Source: Actinernus sp. WN-2022 | Lineage: Eukaryota > Cnidaria > Anthozoa > Actiniaria > Actinernidae | DNA length: 64,000 nt | NCBI GenBank assembly: GCA_030867875.1 | Contig: JAOWCC010001751.1 | Location: forward strand, 22,744,369-22,808,368 | Reading direction: 5' to 3' | Shown: piece by piece, positions 52,570 to 64,000 of the stretch | Layout of the letters: each line of letters begins with the position of its first letter | How positions within the stretch are numbered: position 1 is the first letter of the stretch | Program-made: the position numbers and the translations under genes | Notes under the pieces: model-generated | Told to the model about the DNA's origin: nothing | Databases searched by the model: none | Seen by the model: only the letters and a program-made list of their open reading frames with translations

Positions 52570-55500
52570 AAGGGATGAAGTTCGGATTTCTATTGCACTG
52601 CTTGTTTTGAACTCTGCAAAACCACTGGGCTGAGAATAATGAAAGGTAGATCAAGAGATAATATAATCGGTCAATGTACCTGTTATCTCTATAACGGCTC
52701 GAGTGTAGTAGATTATGTGCTGGTAGATAAGGCAATCTTGGAACGAGTTGATGAATTTGGGATACGATACAACCTCTGACCACACATTCAGATCACTGCC
52801 CGATATATTTCCATCTAAAATGGCCAGTAATAAGGGAGATAAAACATCGTTCTGAAAATACCGATGCGATATCGGGCAGTGTCCATGAGCCTTTTGTATT
52901 GCCGAACGAAACACACAAAAATAACTTTAAAGAGTGCATTAATAGTTCAATTAATAGTAGCCTCTTAAGAGCCTTCGCGGAACGAGACTATGAACAAACA
53001 CAAGATGGCATTGATAAAGCCACAAGTGATATAACTAAAGTGTTAAAGTGCCACTACGACGAAATTTGACCATTTCTTTTGCCACTTTTTTGTATTCCAT
53101 AAGAACAAACAGTGGCAGAAATATCCAAATCAGTGAATTTTTTTTGAATGGGGCCAATTAGACCACACATTTTAAAGAGAGTTTACCGTCAAAATCACGT
53201 CCGCCATTACTCGAACCCGTTCCCGTGGGCGAGGAACGCCTAGTCATTTTTTAGCGTATGTGACGTCATACACTTAACGCATCGTTCTCAAGTTGCTTCG
53301 AACCTGTCGACAAACTCACACTGCGAATTTTGCTGTGGTTTAGTAAATAACGACCTAAAATCTGCATCAGATTCTTCAGAACATAGTAATGTGTCTTTCT
53401 GTTTAAATTTATTGCCGGATGTTGATGATTTAGGGGGAAATAGAGCCGCTGGCGACCGAGTTGAAAGCTGGACGATGAATAGTCGCTAAAATCGCTTGGG
53501 AAGTGGCCTGCCAGTAAGTAGTGCTAGCTAGCAGAGGTTTCTTATCTTTTGGGGGTAATTTTTCCCCAGGGTATTTTCCCTGGTTCGGCTTTCAGGTTGT
53601 GCTGTTACTGGTTGTGCTGTTACTACAGGGAGAATTCAGCGGAGAAATCACTAAGGTAATGATCAGCAGTTTATAAGTCCTAAGTTTGTTCATTGTTTAC
53701 AGTGAAACCCGGATAATTGCTAGTTCGTAAATGAGAGAGATCGAGAATTATCTGTGTCCCGGCAATAGATTTTCCGGCGAATCTACATTCTAAAATACAA
53801 TGTAATTGCTATAAAATTAAATCGCTCTCTTGTCTAACAGTGAAATCGTGAATGATAAGAATTTACTAGAGACTAAAACAATGTATTGAAACTGACTGAT
53901 CTGCAGCTTTTACAGTGGCTATCACAGAACCAAACTTTCTGTTTGACACACAAACAACTGAAACAAGGTACTTCATGAAATAATATTGGTGGTTTCTTCT
54001 GTGGTTTATTGTCTTGAAAATAAAATTAGCAGTAAATTAAAAGGCATACTACATCGATATGTTTATCTGTTTATAGGAAACAGCAATATGAGTTATTTAT
54101 GATAAACTACATGTATGTTCTCAGCAAACGTAGCCGCTTATTTTTCGGTCAATCTATACTAGTACGGTCTTACCGGCTATTCCGTGTGATACAAACAATT
54201 ATGGAGAAGCTTCTGTCCTCAAAACGTACACAAACCATCCTTGCATGAGGCTTGAAGAGAATTACAAACCGTATTCTTGGTACTCGACTAAAGGCTTGAA
54301 TTATTCATGTAGCGAAATGCCAGCTTTGTGGTTCGTTAAATTGCTACAGTCCTGTACAATGCACAAACTCTATTCAAAACGTTTTGTTTGCTTTTCAAAG
54401 CGGGAAAATGGTACACTTTCTTACTACATATGTTAGTTCGCGTGAAGGTTTGTATGGGAAAAGTAGCCACACGTGTTGTTGTGGGAAGTTTTGACTGTGA
54501 CATTTCCCAGTCACTGGTTGAAAGAATCAGTCTCGCCGGCCGGCTAATTTCAGAGCGTTTTCTTGACTTTCTATTTTCGTTCTAAACATAGTTTGAAAAA
54601 AGCTCCAACTCGACGCGAATTTGTGTAAATTACTTCAAATTTTCACAGATTGTTCACAATTTATATCAGCTAAAAAACCTGTGTCGGCGATTTTTTTAAT
54701 TTTTAAAAGAGAGGCGCTGAGAGCGATTCCCGCATCTATATTTGGATTCGCGTTAGCAGTTTCACGAAGACCAAAATATCTTCAGAACGGCTTCGAATTT
54801 CCACAATCGCCGACAGAGTTTTGTAAACAAGGTCTGTGGGAGTCCAGAAAAGCAAACAGATCTTAAATTCATTAAATTGCCGTGGAGTTGGAGCTCTTGG
54901 AAACCAACTCGCTTGTTCGGAAAAGAAGTTTATTTAAAAATCGCACTTTTATCAAAATTACAAACCTTAGGTATATCGTTGTAGCCAATTTTATAGGCTT
55001 TAAATGAGGTATAATTTATCTAAATAAGACTAATATTCGAGACGCTACTTAATTTTATCCGGAACAGTACCCTGAAGGTATACGATAACCTTAAGTGTAT
55101 GACGTCACGTACGCTAAAAAATGACCAGGCATTCCTCGCCCACAGGAGCGGGTTCGCGTAATGGCGGATGTAAAATTCAAGATTCGGAGTTCAAAAAATA
55201 AGACTTCCCGTCGTCGTATCGAAAAACGGTTTGAACTGGTAATAATATAGCCACTCTACTTTACGAATATGAGAAAAAAATGATATGTCAAAATTTGATC
55301 GTAGGGGCACTTTAATCGCTTAAAGTAAGACAACAGCCTGCAACGTTAAAAACCTCGAAAAACCCTATAAGCCTTGGTATAACTTTGACTGCAAGACACT
55401 AAAGAAATCTCTAAAAAAATTAGCGAGCTCCCTTTCAAAAGACCCACTAAATTGTGAACTTAGAGGTCAATATTTCTTTACCAAAAGAATTTATAGGAAT

Positions 55501-55608
55501 TTTGTTAGAACACGAAAAGTAAAGCACTCCCAAGACCAAATAAACCACCTCATTAAATCTAGTGAGTCCGGAAACGGAAAGGAATATTGGAAAAGACTTA
55601 AGAAAACA
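52570..55608 (+). mobile_element. LINE fragment (endonuclease end and spacer) split by a 2.3-kb insertion
   Basis: 52570-53046 reads ELCKTTGLRIM, NGSSVVDYVLVDKAILERVD and, frameshifted, a SDH-like motif, the end of an apurinic-type endonuclease of CR1-like LINEs. 55316-55608 continues with KPYKPWYNFDCKTLKKSLKK and ESGNGKEYWKRLKK, the spacer before the reverse transcriptase. The frames join at the TTAA site when the insertion is removed. Confidence 0.75.
53047..55311. mobile_element. 2,265-bp non-autonomous DNA transposon in a LINE, TTAA target site
   Basis: TTAA flanks both ends (53043-53046, 55312-55315). Inverted termini start AGTGCC and extend about 240 bp with shared gtccgccattac, gcgaacccg, gggcgaggaa and gacgtcatacactta. 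No transposase frame is credible in the interior. Same AGTGCC start as the 20152 element, fitting a Kolobok-like group. Confidence 0.85.
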
Positions 55609-58600
55609 AGAGCCCATTTGGGCTTTCACTCGAGCAACATAAGATTGAAGATGAAATACACTTTCATTAGAAATCCTCTTAGTAATACCAAAGGGAAGAA
55701 TTATTATAAACAAGAGCCCATCTGGGCTTTCACTCGGGCCACATGAGATTGAAGATGAAATACACTTTCATTTGAAATCCTTTTAGTAATAACCGAAGAG
55801 AAGAATTATTAGCTGAATTTAGCAGTCTTTAGGAGTGGCCGGTAGCGCGGTGACATGCATTCTCTGCTCCCCTAGTATATATATTTCTCGTGTATGCAAA
55901 TTAAAGAAGTTGACCTCTACTTATTCATGTACCGCACGCTTACGATTTAGTCTGCTGTTCTCCAGGTTCAGAGTACTAATAGATGAGTGTCTCAAATATA
56001 TGTTTATATTTGTCCCATATTATAAGTTGTATCCTGTCCACCTATGATGGAGCTATCATATGATATATTTCTCTACTGTTCATTCTACCCTGCGGCTCTT
56101 TATCGCAGCTCGCGTCCATATCAGGTATTTATTAACTGAAATGCCTGTTGGTTATATACCCTCCTTCCCAAAACTGATCTGCTCATTATATTACAGAACT
56201 ATAAAGGGAACTGTTGGAAGCCTTTAATTTCTCGAACCAAAACCTCGGCCGTGAGAGGATTCTTGTTTAAGTTGACCTTGAGAGTTGAATATTGCTTCGC
56301 TCATCATAAATTATTCTGTGCGAGTGTTTATTTCTCCGGGGTATTTCTGACAGCCAAACACACGCTCAAAATAATTTTAGTGCATGTTGGCCTACAGATC
56401 ACGGTGTTTGCGCTGGTATGTATTATGACCGAGAGGCATAAAACCAACGAAACGTACCTCAAACAAGAATACCGTCCGATGGCAAAATCTATCAGCGCCA
56501 CGAGGTCAACAAATCGACAAAGAAATGCAGATATAAACACGCAATGATTTCAACCTCACCGTACCTTAATTCATGACCTGACAAGACACTGTTCAGTTTC
56601 ACTTTCACTCTCAGCTTTGCTCTTGAGTTTGAGTTCGGCTTTGTTAAAGACTTCTTATTCAGTTGTATGGTATTGTGCAGTATATTTGAGTATACCAATC
56701 CACAGAGATTCAAATAACAAAGCCGTGGCGAAAGAGAAGATTAAACGAGAAATATTGTGTCCTCCTAGAAAAACACAACATCTTGCCCTTTCTATCGAAG
56801 AAGCCTTGGTTTCAGCAGAAAGGAAAACGCTAAATTCCAATTCGATATGTGTGGATCGTTGAGTCCTTCAGGTCCGGCGTCGTGTCGTATATAAAATCAC
56901 AGGCCATCTGGGTAAAACGCGGTCCTTCGGCTCCGACAAGAGCGCCAGTTGCAATATCCTGAGCCTGTTGGAAGGCTTTCGCACGAGTGAAGTTAAATAA
57001 AACATTAAATTAAACTGCTTACATTTGAGAGATGGGACTCCAAATTTGAGAGAGATTTGCTCGCGGATCCACCATTTTGATTTACTGTATTCAATTATGT
57101 AAATAAATTAACCTGGCGAGTGTTACGTGACCAGCACAGTGCGATCTGATTAGTGTGAATTTGACCTTTAACGCATGCGCAGAACGCTTGCTACACGGAA
57201 TAAAAAAATAAAACTTGCATTTTAAGACTCGTTGCTGCCACAGGCAGCCCGAATAATTAACTGAATTTAGCAGTCTTTAGGAGTGGCCGGTAGCGCGGTG
57301 ACTTTCATTCTCTGCTACCCTAGTATATATGTAATTTAATATTTTTGTTTTTTTTCGTATGTTGACCTTTTAATTTAAACACTACTTATTCATGTAACAC
57401 ACGTTTACAATTTAGTCTGCTGTTCTGTTGGTTCCGAGTACTAATAGATGATTGTCTCAAATGTATGTTTATATTTGTACCATATTATAAGTTGTATCCT
57501 GTCCATCCTGTGATGGAGCTAGCTATGTCAATTTGTGTGCCTCTATGTAACTTTATCTGCTGTTCTTGCCATTACGAGTCCATCTTTGTAGTTGTTGGAT
57601 TAAAGATTATTAACTGAAATGCCTGTTGGTTATCTCTAATTAAAAGCTTTAATACCCACATTCCCAAAACTTCAGTCTGCTCATTATATTAAAGAACTAT
57701 AAAGGGAATTGTTGGAAGCCTTTAATTTCTCGAACCAAATTAAACCTCGGTCGTGAGAGGTTTCTTGTTTGTTTACCTTGAGAGTTGAATGAGGGTCTGA
57801 ATGGGGGGGTCTACATGTCAGTTGTCAGTTAAAATTTTGGCCATTTGTCAGTTGTCAGTTAGCCCTAGTTAATCATTACTAGAGAAAATTTACAATGTTT
57901 GACCCACAAAAAACAGATTTGTCAGTTGTCAGTTATTTTTCGGTTGTCAGTTGTCAGCAAAAATATCGTCATTTGTCAGTTGTCAGTTATTTTTAAGGCC
58001 GTTTGTCAGTAGACAGTTAACCCCATTCAGACCCTCTTGAATATTGCTTGGGTCATCATAAATTATTCTGTGCTGGCGAGCGACAGTGTTGCTGTCACAG
58101 TTCAGGAGTTCAGATGTCTTCAGACTTCGATAGAGGATAGTAACCCATAACTGCTCAACCACAGTATATACTGATTTAATTGCTAGTAAATCGCTATATT
58201 TCGCTATAAATCAGCTATTCAGTATACCTGTATAACGCGGTACACAGAGAGATCGTACGAGATCGGTAAACCAGCCAAAAACGCCGTCAAAATTATTTTC
58301 GTGTTGGCCTACCGATCACGGTGTTTGCGCTGTTATGTATTATGACCGAGAGTAAAATGAAATGTGGCATAAAACCTACGAAATGTACCTCAAACAAGAG
58401 CGCCAGTTGAAATATCCTGAGCCTGTTGAAGGCTTTCGCACGAGTGAAGTTAAATAAAACATTAAACTGCTTACATTTGAGAGATGAGACTCCAAATTTG
58501 AGAGAAATTTCCTCGCGGGTCTACCATCTTGATTTTACTGTATAAAATTATGTAAAAAAAATTAACCTGGCGAGTGTTACGTGACCAGCACAGTGCAATC

Positions 58601-60355
58601 TGATTGGTGGTGAACTTGAAATTTAATACATGGGCAGATATTTTGCTGCATGAAACAAAAAAAACAAGAGCCCATCTAGGCTTTCACTCGGGCCACATGA
58701 GATTGAAGATGAAATACACTTTCATTTGAAATCCTTTTAGTAATAACCGAAGGGAAGAATTATTAGCTGAATGTAGCAGTCTTTACTGAGGAGTGGCCGG
58801 TAGCGCGGTGACATTCATTCTCTGCTCCCCTAGTATATATGTAATTTAATATTTTTGTTTTTCTCGTGTATGTAAATTAAAGAAGTTGACCTCTACTTAT
58901 TCATGTAACGCACGCTTACAATTTAGTCTGCTGTTCTCCAGGTTCAGAGTACTAATAGATGAGTGTCTCAAATGTATGTTTATATTTGTCTCATATTATA
59001 AGTTGTCCACCTATGATGGAGCTATCACTATATTTCTCTACTGTTCATTCAACCCTGCGGCTCTTTATCGCAGCTCGCGTCCATATTGGTATTTATTAAC
59101 TGAAATGCCTGTTGGTTATCTATCTTTAAAAGCTTTTACCCTCCTTCCCAAAACTGTAGTCTGCTCATTACATTACAGAACTATAAAGGGAACTGTTGGA
59201 AGCCTTTAATTTCTCGAACCAAAACCTCGGCCGTGAGAGGATTCTTGTTTAAGTTTACCTTGAGAGTTGAATATTGCTTCGCTAATCATACTAATACATT
59301 ATTCTGTGCTGAGTCGGTTTATTTCTCCGGTGTATTTCTGGCTTCGTTTTGGCGAGCGACAGCCAAAAACACACTCAAAATTATTTTATTGTTGGCCTAC
59401 AGATCACGGTGTTTGCGCTGGTATGTATTATGACCGAGAGTAAAATGAAATGTGGCATAAAACCTACGAAACGTACCTCAAACAAGAATACCGTCCGATG
59501 GCAAAATCTATCAGCGCCACGAGGTCAACAAATCGACAAAGAAATGCAGATATAAACACGCAATGATTTCAACCTCACCGTACCTTAATTCATGACCTGA
59601 CAAGACACTGTTCAGTTTCACTTTCCCTCTCAGCTTTGCTCTTGAGTTGAAGTTGAGTTTGGCTTTGTTAAAGACTTCTTATTCAGTTGTATTGAATAAT
59701 TTGTGCAGTATATTTGAGTATACCAATCCACAGAGATTCAAATAACAAAGCCGTGGCGAAAGAGAAGCTTAAACGAGAAATATTTTGTCCTCCTAGAAAA
59801 ACACAACATCTTGCCATTTCTATCGAAGAAGCCTTTGGTTTCAGCAGCAAAGCAACACGCTAAATTCCAATTCGATATGTGTGGATTAGCTGGATCCTGG
59901 CTTTGAGTTTGAGTTTGATCATGCAGCCCCTTCAGGTCGTCGCGTTGTATATAAAATTACTGGCCATCTGGGTAAAAAACGCGGTCCTTCGGCTCCGACA
60001 AGAGCGCCAGTTGAAGGCTGAGCCTGTTGGAAGGCTTTCGCACGGTGAAGTTAAATAAAACATTAAACTGCTTACATTTGAGAGATGGGACTCCAAATTA
60101 GAGAGAAATTTCCTCGCGGGTTGATCATCTTGATTTACTGTATTAAATTATGTAAATAATAAATTAACCTGGAGAGTGTTACGTGACCAGCACAGTGCAA
60201 TCTGATTGGTGGTGAACTTGAAATTTAATACATGGGAACAAAGAAAAAATAACCGCATGGGTTAAAAGTCCAAATTTTGTTGCATGAAATAAAACAAAAA
60301 CCGCTTGCATTTTAAGACTCGGTGCTGCCACAGGCAGCCCGAGTAAAAATTATAA
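55608..60355. repeat. Tandem array of about 1.4-1.7-kb units, three and a bit copies
   Basis: A partial start at 55608, then units about 55713-57256, 57257-58660 and 58667-60350. Order within a unit: acaagagcccatctgggctt (missing in unit 2), agcagtctttaggagtggcc ggtagcgcggtgac, tgtttatatttgt, gaactataaagggaact, ctcggccgtgagagg, atcacggtgtttgcgc, caacaaatcgacaaagaaat, cttacatttgagagatg, acgtgaccagcacagtg, ctgccacaggcagcccga. No long frame survives; open frames inside are not alike between copies in a way that suggests selection. Confidence 0.85.
57791..58036. mobile_element. GAGGG-ended element with empty-site proof, 6-bp target duplication
   Basis: Termini GAGGGTCTGAATGGGG, exact inverse at the right. 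TTGAAT flanks both sides (57785-57790, 58037-58042), and the sister units at 56285 and 59266 show the uninterrupted ttgaatattgct. Interior is made of tgtcagttgtcagtta repeats. Confidence 0.95.
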
Positions 60356-60999
60356 CGGCCTGCAGATTAAGACTCGTGCCTGCAGATTAAGACTCGTAAA
60401 CAAGGATTCACCTATACAAGAGGCCAAGTAAAACTTCAACAACAAGTCTTTAAAATAACACATGCAATCTTCCTTTGAACTTCCTCCCAGTGATTTAGCA
60501 TTCAGTTTTGCACTGTATCAGTAGCTTTGCATATTTACTGGCAGCTACTACACCAGGGGTCAACCCCCAGGTACCCTGGGGATTTGCCCAAATGCCCAAT
60601 CAAACTCATTGTATCAAATCCCCTGGTATGGGGCACAGCAATTAGTAAAAAAATCATACAAGGTTGGTCCCCTAGGTTCCTGATCTATGAACCAAAGTGA
60701 GCTTTTCCCCCTCACCGATGGGCAACAAACAATTAATTCTGACAAGGTTCCCATGGATCCATCCCTGGGGGAAGCTGCTAATACATGCATTATATAATTA
60801 CCCATCCACTTACAACAATAACAAAAAAGAATTTAAGGCAGCAGTCATGATTATGTATGTAATCTACTAGATTTAGCCTGTATATTAATACATAAAATGT
60901 ACATGGGGAACTAGTACTACTAATAGAGGAGAATGTCAATGTATTTAGCATCATGGTATTGCTAATTGGGGACAAACTCATTTACTCTATATGTAAACG

Positions 61000-61220
61000 A
61001 CTATATCCACTACACTTGAGGGTGCTCACTACCAGGAATTTGGTTGCATTCTCAGTGTCTGCCTACGATTTAACATTCTGATCCAAGAAGACACGAAGGT
61101 CTAATCGTTTGCAGATGTGAAGGCAGTACCAGTTCTCCCACTTATTTGAAGGTCCCACCAGGATTTGAATCCACTACCTCCTTCACAACAGACTGACACT
61201 TAACCACTGAGCTTACTGGA
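61000..61220 (-). mobile_element. tRNA-derived SINE
   Basis: Minus strand: taagctcagtggttaagtgt (A-box-like, 61215 down) and tggattcaaatcctgg (B-box-like, 61172 down), then a non-tRNA body. 60355-61000 before it holds nothing I can name. Confidence 0.65.
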
Positions 61221-61255
61221 ATGCAGTTTAAGCAAACTGGAGGCTACCATCTTTC

Positions 61256-61898
61256 TAGCCTGCGAAACAGGCCCTCAGTGTTATTTCAACACAAAGGAAG
61301 TGATAAAATGATTTGGCCGCGTGAAAATGGAAAAAGGAGACTGGCACGAGAGAGAAGAAGGAGGGCCTGCAGCCATCCCTTATACATTTTCATTTCCCGT
61401 ACAGATTCTGGACGGGAAATACTGATTGGTCAATTAGCTGTCATCGCTGTCATGTGTCACGAAATGTCGCACATTCCTCCTGCCAACTGACTAAAATGGC
61501 AGCGACAAGAGAGAAGTGATCGAGCGGTTGAGCGTTAATCCAGGAAAGTATTTAGAAGAACAAAGCAGGCAGTGAATAGTCTACATTTGTACTTTCTAGG
61601 CGAGATATTTTGGCGGTTTTACCAAGAGGTAAAAGCCTTATTTTCCAACTGTTTGCCGTGGAAGTCGAGTAAGACAGGAATTAGCGCTTCGGCATTGTCC
61701 TATTTGCAAAGCATTGACATGTTAAATAAACATGTTAATCCATGCGGAAAAGGGCAGAATTCAAATTTCCGTAAGATGGCAGCAGGCGCTTATTTCTTCT
61801 CGCGGCTCGCTTCGCTCGGATCGGTTTCAGAACTCGCTCCGCTTGTATTTGCAGAACTCGCTCTGCTCGTATCGGAAAAGCGCCTGTTCTGCAGGCTA
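61256..61898. mobile_element. 643-bp element with 9-bp target duplication
   Basis: Ends TAGCCTGCGAAACAGGC and the inverse gcctgttctgcaggcta. CCATCTTTC flanks both sides (61247-61255, 61899-61907). The open frames inside have no recognisable domain; gctcgcttcgctcg-type hairpins lie near the right end. Confidence 0.8.
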
Positions 61899-61975
61899 CC
61901 ATCTTTCTGTTATGGGCCCAAACATAGTTAAGATAAAATTAATCCAATTGTAATGAAATTATAAATACATATACT

Positions 61976-62367
61976 CCCGGAGGGGGACCCCCTTATGTGA
62001 GGGGTACATGGATGCTCGTCGTACCTTTTAGGGGTTAAAATCAGGAGTTTAGTACCACTTAGGGTATCCACGATCAAACACATACATTTCTATGTAAAGC
62101 GGTACCTTTTAGGGGTCGGGTGTCACCGAACGCTAGAGAATGACAGCGCTTTTGAAAACAACAAGGAAGAATGTGCTTGATGATACAACATCAAATAATA
62201 GCAATAAAAGGCATCGAAAGTTTAAAATGTTGGCATGTTTTTATCGGTACCTTTTAGGGGTCAAAATAAGCTTGAGCCACGCCCATTTTAGTATACCTCT
62301 TAGGGGTCAAATCGAAAATGTCCGACGAGCATCCCTACCCCTTTTATATGGGAGTTCCCCCTCCGGG
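61976..62367. mobile_element. 392-bp hAT-like MITE with 8-bp target duplication
   Basis: Ends CCCGGAGGGGGA and the inverse. CATATACT flanks both sides (61968-61975, 62368-62375). Internal taccttttaggggt repeats four or more times. Confidence 0.85.
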
Positions 62368-63036
62368 CATATACTGTAGACAAGTAACTTTGGAATTTAG
62401 AATAAATTATTAGTTCTCAAATAACTAATACACTGCATGAGTCCATGTCAGAAATAAACATGCGATTTCCATTCGGTTTTTGGATTATTTGAGTCATCTG
62501 TCTTCAAACCAAATAAATATTAATTGCAGTTGTAGATCTGCATGCCCGCTTGTTTAAGAAGTGTTCCTAAACGGAAGAACTGATAAATTGGGCCAATTTC
62601 TGGAGCCCATTTTCTAGTCTATTAGAAGCCATTTATACTTTAAAAGGAAAGAATAAATATCAACACTGCAACCTGGTATTAAAAGTTTGTGTTTACTTAC
62701 CAAATATGTCAGAAAGGTACATAAATTTGGACGCCATCTCATTTGACATTTTCTGATTCCTTTCGTATAAAACGTGACAATGTTCTATGCAAACGGCCCG
62801 TAAAACTCCTGTCGGCCCTAGAAAAACTGAACATCTTGGTATTTAAGTCGAAGAAGCCTTTGGTTTCAGCAAAAATGGCCCAAAAACTAAGTGATTTGCC
62901 ATAACTCTATATCTTCCTTTGTAGCCGCCATCTTGGATTTTTCAGAGAGAAGACCTGTCCCGCGTGTTTGTCCCTTGGGAAATCGATTCTGATTGGTTGA
63001 TCCTGTCACGTGTAGTGCCAACTCGCGACGAGTCGA

Positions 63037-63148
63037 CAACAATCATGTGTACACATGAACATTGTGTAATGTGATTGGTTGACGGGGCCGGAAGTCCACA
63101 ACAATCACGTGTACACGTGAACATTGTGTAATGTGACTGGTTGACGGC
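63037..63148. repeat. 61-bp tandem duplication with CACGTGTACACGTG palindrome
   Basis: acaacaatcatgtgtacaca tgaacattgtgtaatgtgat at 63037 is repeated at 63098. Each unit centres on a tgtacaca/cacgtgtacacgtg palindrome. A hairpin ctcgggcctgcc/ggcagcccgag lies at 63197-63227. Confidence 0.8.
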
Positions 63149-63236
63149 GAAATAGCTCGACACCAAAAATAAAGTAACTGCTTGGATCGGAAAACTCGAC
63201 TCGGGCCTGCCCACAGGCAGCCCGAGTAATGAGTGC

Positions 63237-63543
63237 TTATAGTACCGAATCGAATATATCGTGGCGAGATCTACAAACCGGCACTTCAGTGAAAATGTCT
63301 GTGTGATTATTATTGTTCATGTCTGGTTCTTCGACATTGCAGTTATCTTCTGCTGGTAGCGGTATGTCCGGCTGCATTCTTCCATAAATTCACGAATATA
63401 ATCATGATCACAAGGATAACAGTGGATATAATTACACTTCGTAAAAAAGTACACTGACTACAAATAGGATTTGCTTGCATATCGCAAAAAATCAACAAAC
63501 AAATGCAGATATAAGCACACAATGATTTCAATCTCACCTTCAT
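63237..63543 (-). pseudogene. Small single-pass membrane protein frame, probably frameshifted
   Basis: ATG at 63541-63543 (context ctgcc). MKVRLKSLCAYICICLLIFC is signal-peptide-like; a short Cys pair CSQC follows, then a membrane segment VIISTVILVIMIIFV. The ORF ends at 63343, but one base shift near 63376-63382 opens an acidic tail (EDNCNVEEPDMNNNNHTDIF) to a TAA at 63237-63239, which looks like a cytoplasmic domain. The N-terminal part and upstream DNA are homologous to degenerate segments in the tandem units (56500-56570, 59510-59580). I do not recognise a family. Flanks to 64000 show no further exon. Confidence 0.35.
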
Positions 63544-64000
63544 GGCAGATATTTTAGTTGTTCACGGTTTCAGCTTCAGCTCTTGTCGGTTACTTGAGTT
63601 TGGCTTTGGTCAAGAGACGACTTCTCACTCAGTTGTACAGTGTATTTGGCAGTATATGTGGCAGTATATTTGAGTATATTGAGCGTATTCTGGTATAATA
63701 TTTGAGACGGCGGAAAAAACTCGATTCAAAATTAAATGATTCGCTCAAATGTAAATGGGGCCAATGAATGTCAAAATTTAGGTGAGCCTACCGCCGACCT
63801 CGTGTGCGCTAGTAAGAAGAGAGCGGCTCAATAATATCAAAAAAAGAAATACCAAACATACAAACCAGTCCTACAAACCTTTTCCTTCCGTTTCCGAGGA
63901 TTATCAGCGCAGAAATAGAAGATGGATAAGGTCACTCCTTCTCGCTTCGAAAGATCGATTGACGCGCATGCATGGCGCAATGTGTCACGTGACCAGTGCA

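Noticed and set aside
52562..52620. Apparent signal-peptide start (gaagggatgaag, then a hydrophobic run) resembling exon 1 at 33353
   Set aside because: In the neighbouring frame it continues as LINE endonuclease (ELCKTTGLRIM), and the hydrophobic frame stops after 11 codons. The likeness is by chance.
61161..61220. tRNA gene
   Set aside because: A- and B-box-like words are present, but the cloverleaf arms do not pair well and a non-tRNA body follows, so it is a SINE head.

Overview
The window looks like a piece of animal chromosome, most likely from an anthozoan cnidarian such as a stony coral. That placement is an inference. It rests on two long, intron-rich extracellular-matrix genes with signal peptides, on Polinton-type, Penelope-type and LINE relics, and on the dense load of short inverted-repeat elements. 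No bacterial gene organisation is present.

Layout. Positions 1 to about 4,200 hold one end of an endogenous Polinton/Maverick (adintovirus-like) element, with all genes on the minus strand. In minus-strand order they are a PC4-like DNA-binding protein, a small unknown protein, an rve integrase with a C-terminal chromodomain, a putative minor capsid protein, a small basic pX/pVI-like protein, and the start of an F54H12.2-like (capsid-type) protein that runs off the window. The integrase and the minor-capsid gene carry in-frame stops or frameshifts, so this copy is decaying. From 26,771 down to 5,158 on the minus strand lies a fibulin-like gene. Nine exons are visible: signal peptide, two anaphylatoxin-like modules, a Thr/Pro linker with an EGF, and five further EGF modules, with matching intron phases. 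Its last exons are not in the window. If the gene is intact, the Polinton-like element sits in one of its 3' introns. From 33,353 to 47,602 on the plus strand lies a six-exon gene for a secreted protein of about 403 residues: signal peptide, collagen-like Gly-X-Y exons (two are tandem duplicates), a Cys-containing module and a fibrinogen/intelectin-like domain. This resembles a ficolin-type lectin. The two genes are divergent, with about 6.6 kb between their start codons.

The remainder, including nearly all intron space, is repeats. I read at least twenty inverted-repeat (MITE-like) elements, many with target-site duplications (TSDs) that can be read directly. One group has GAGGG termini, 6-bp TSDs and dense internal short motifs. 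Others have TTAA, 8-, 9- or 10-bp TSDs. There are tRNA-derived SINEs, LINE fragments (one split by a 2,265-bp TTAA element), a scrambled Penelope-like element with a hammerhead-ribozyme-like core, several minisatellites, and a tandem array of about 1.5-kb units at 55.6-60.4 kb. A small membrane-protein reading frame at 63.2-63.5 kb shares its 5' part with those units.

The most unusual signals are a 21-bp tandem array that repeats the 5' splice site of fibulin exon 2, the GAGGG/6-bp-TSD family, and the hammerhead-like core. Exon boundaries were read by eye from splice sites, phase and domain content, and no transcript evidence was available.
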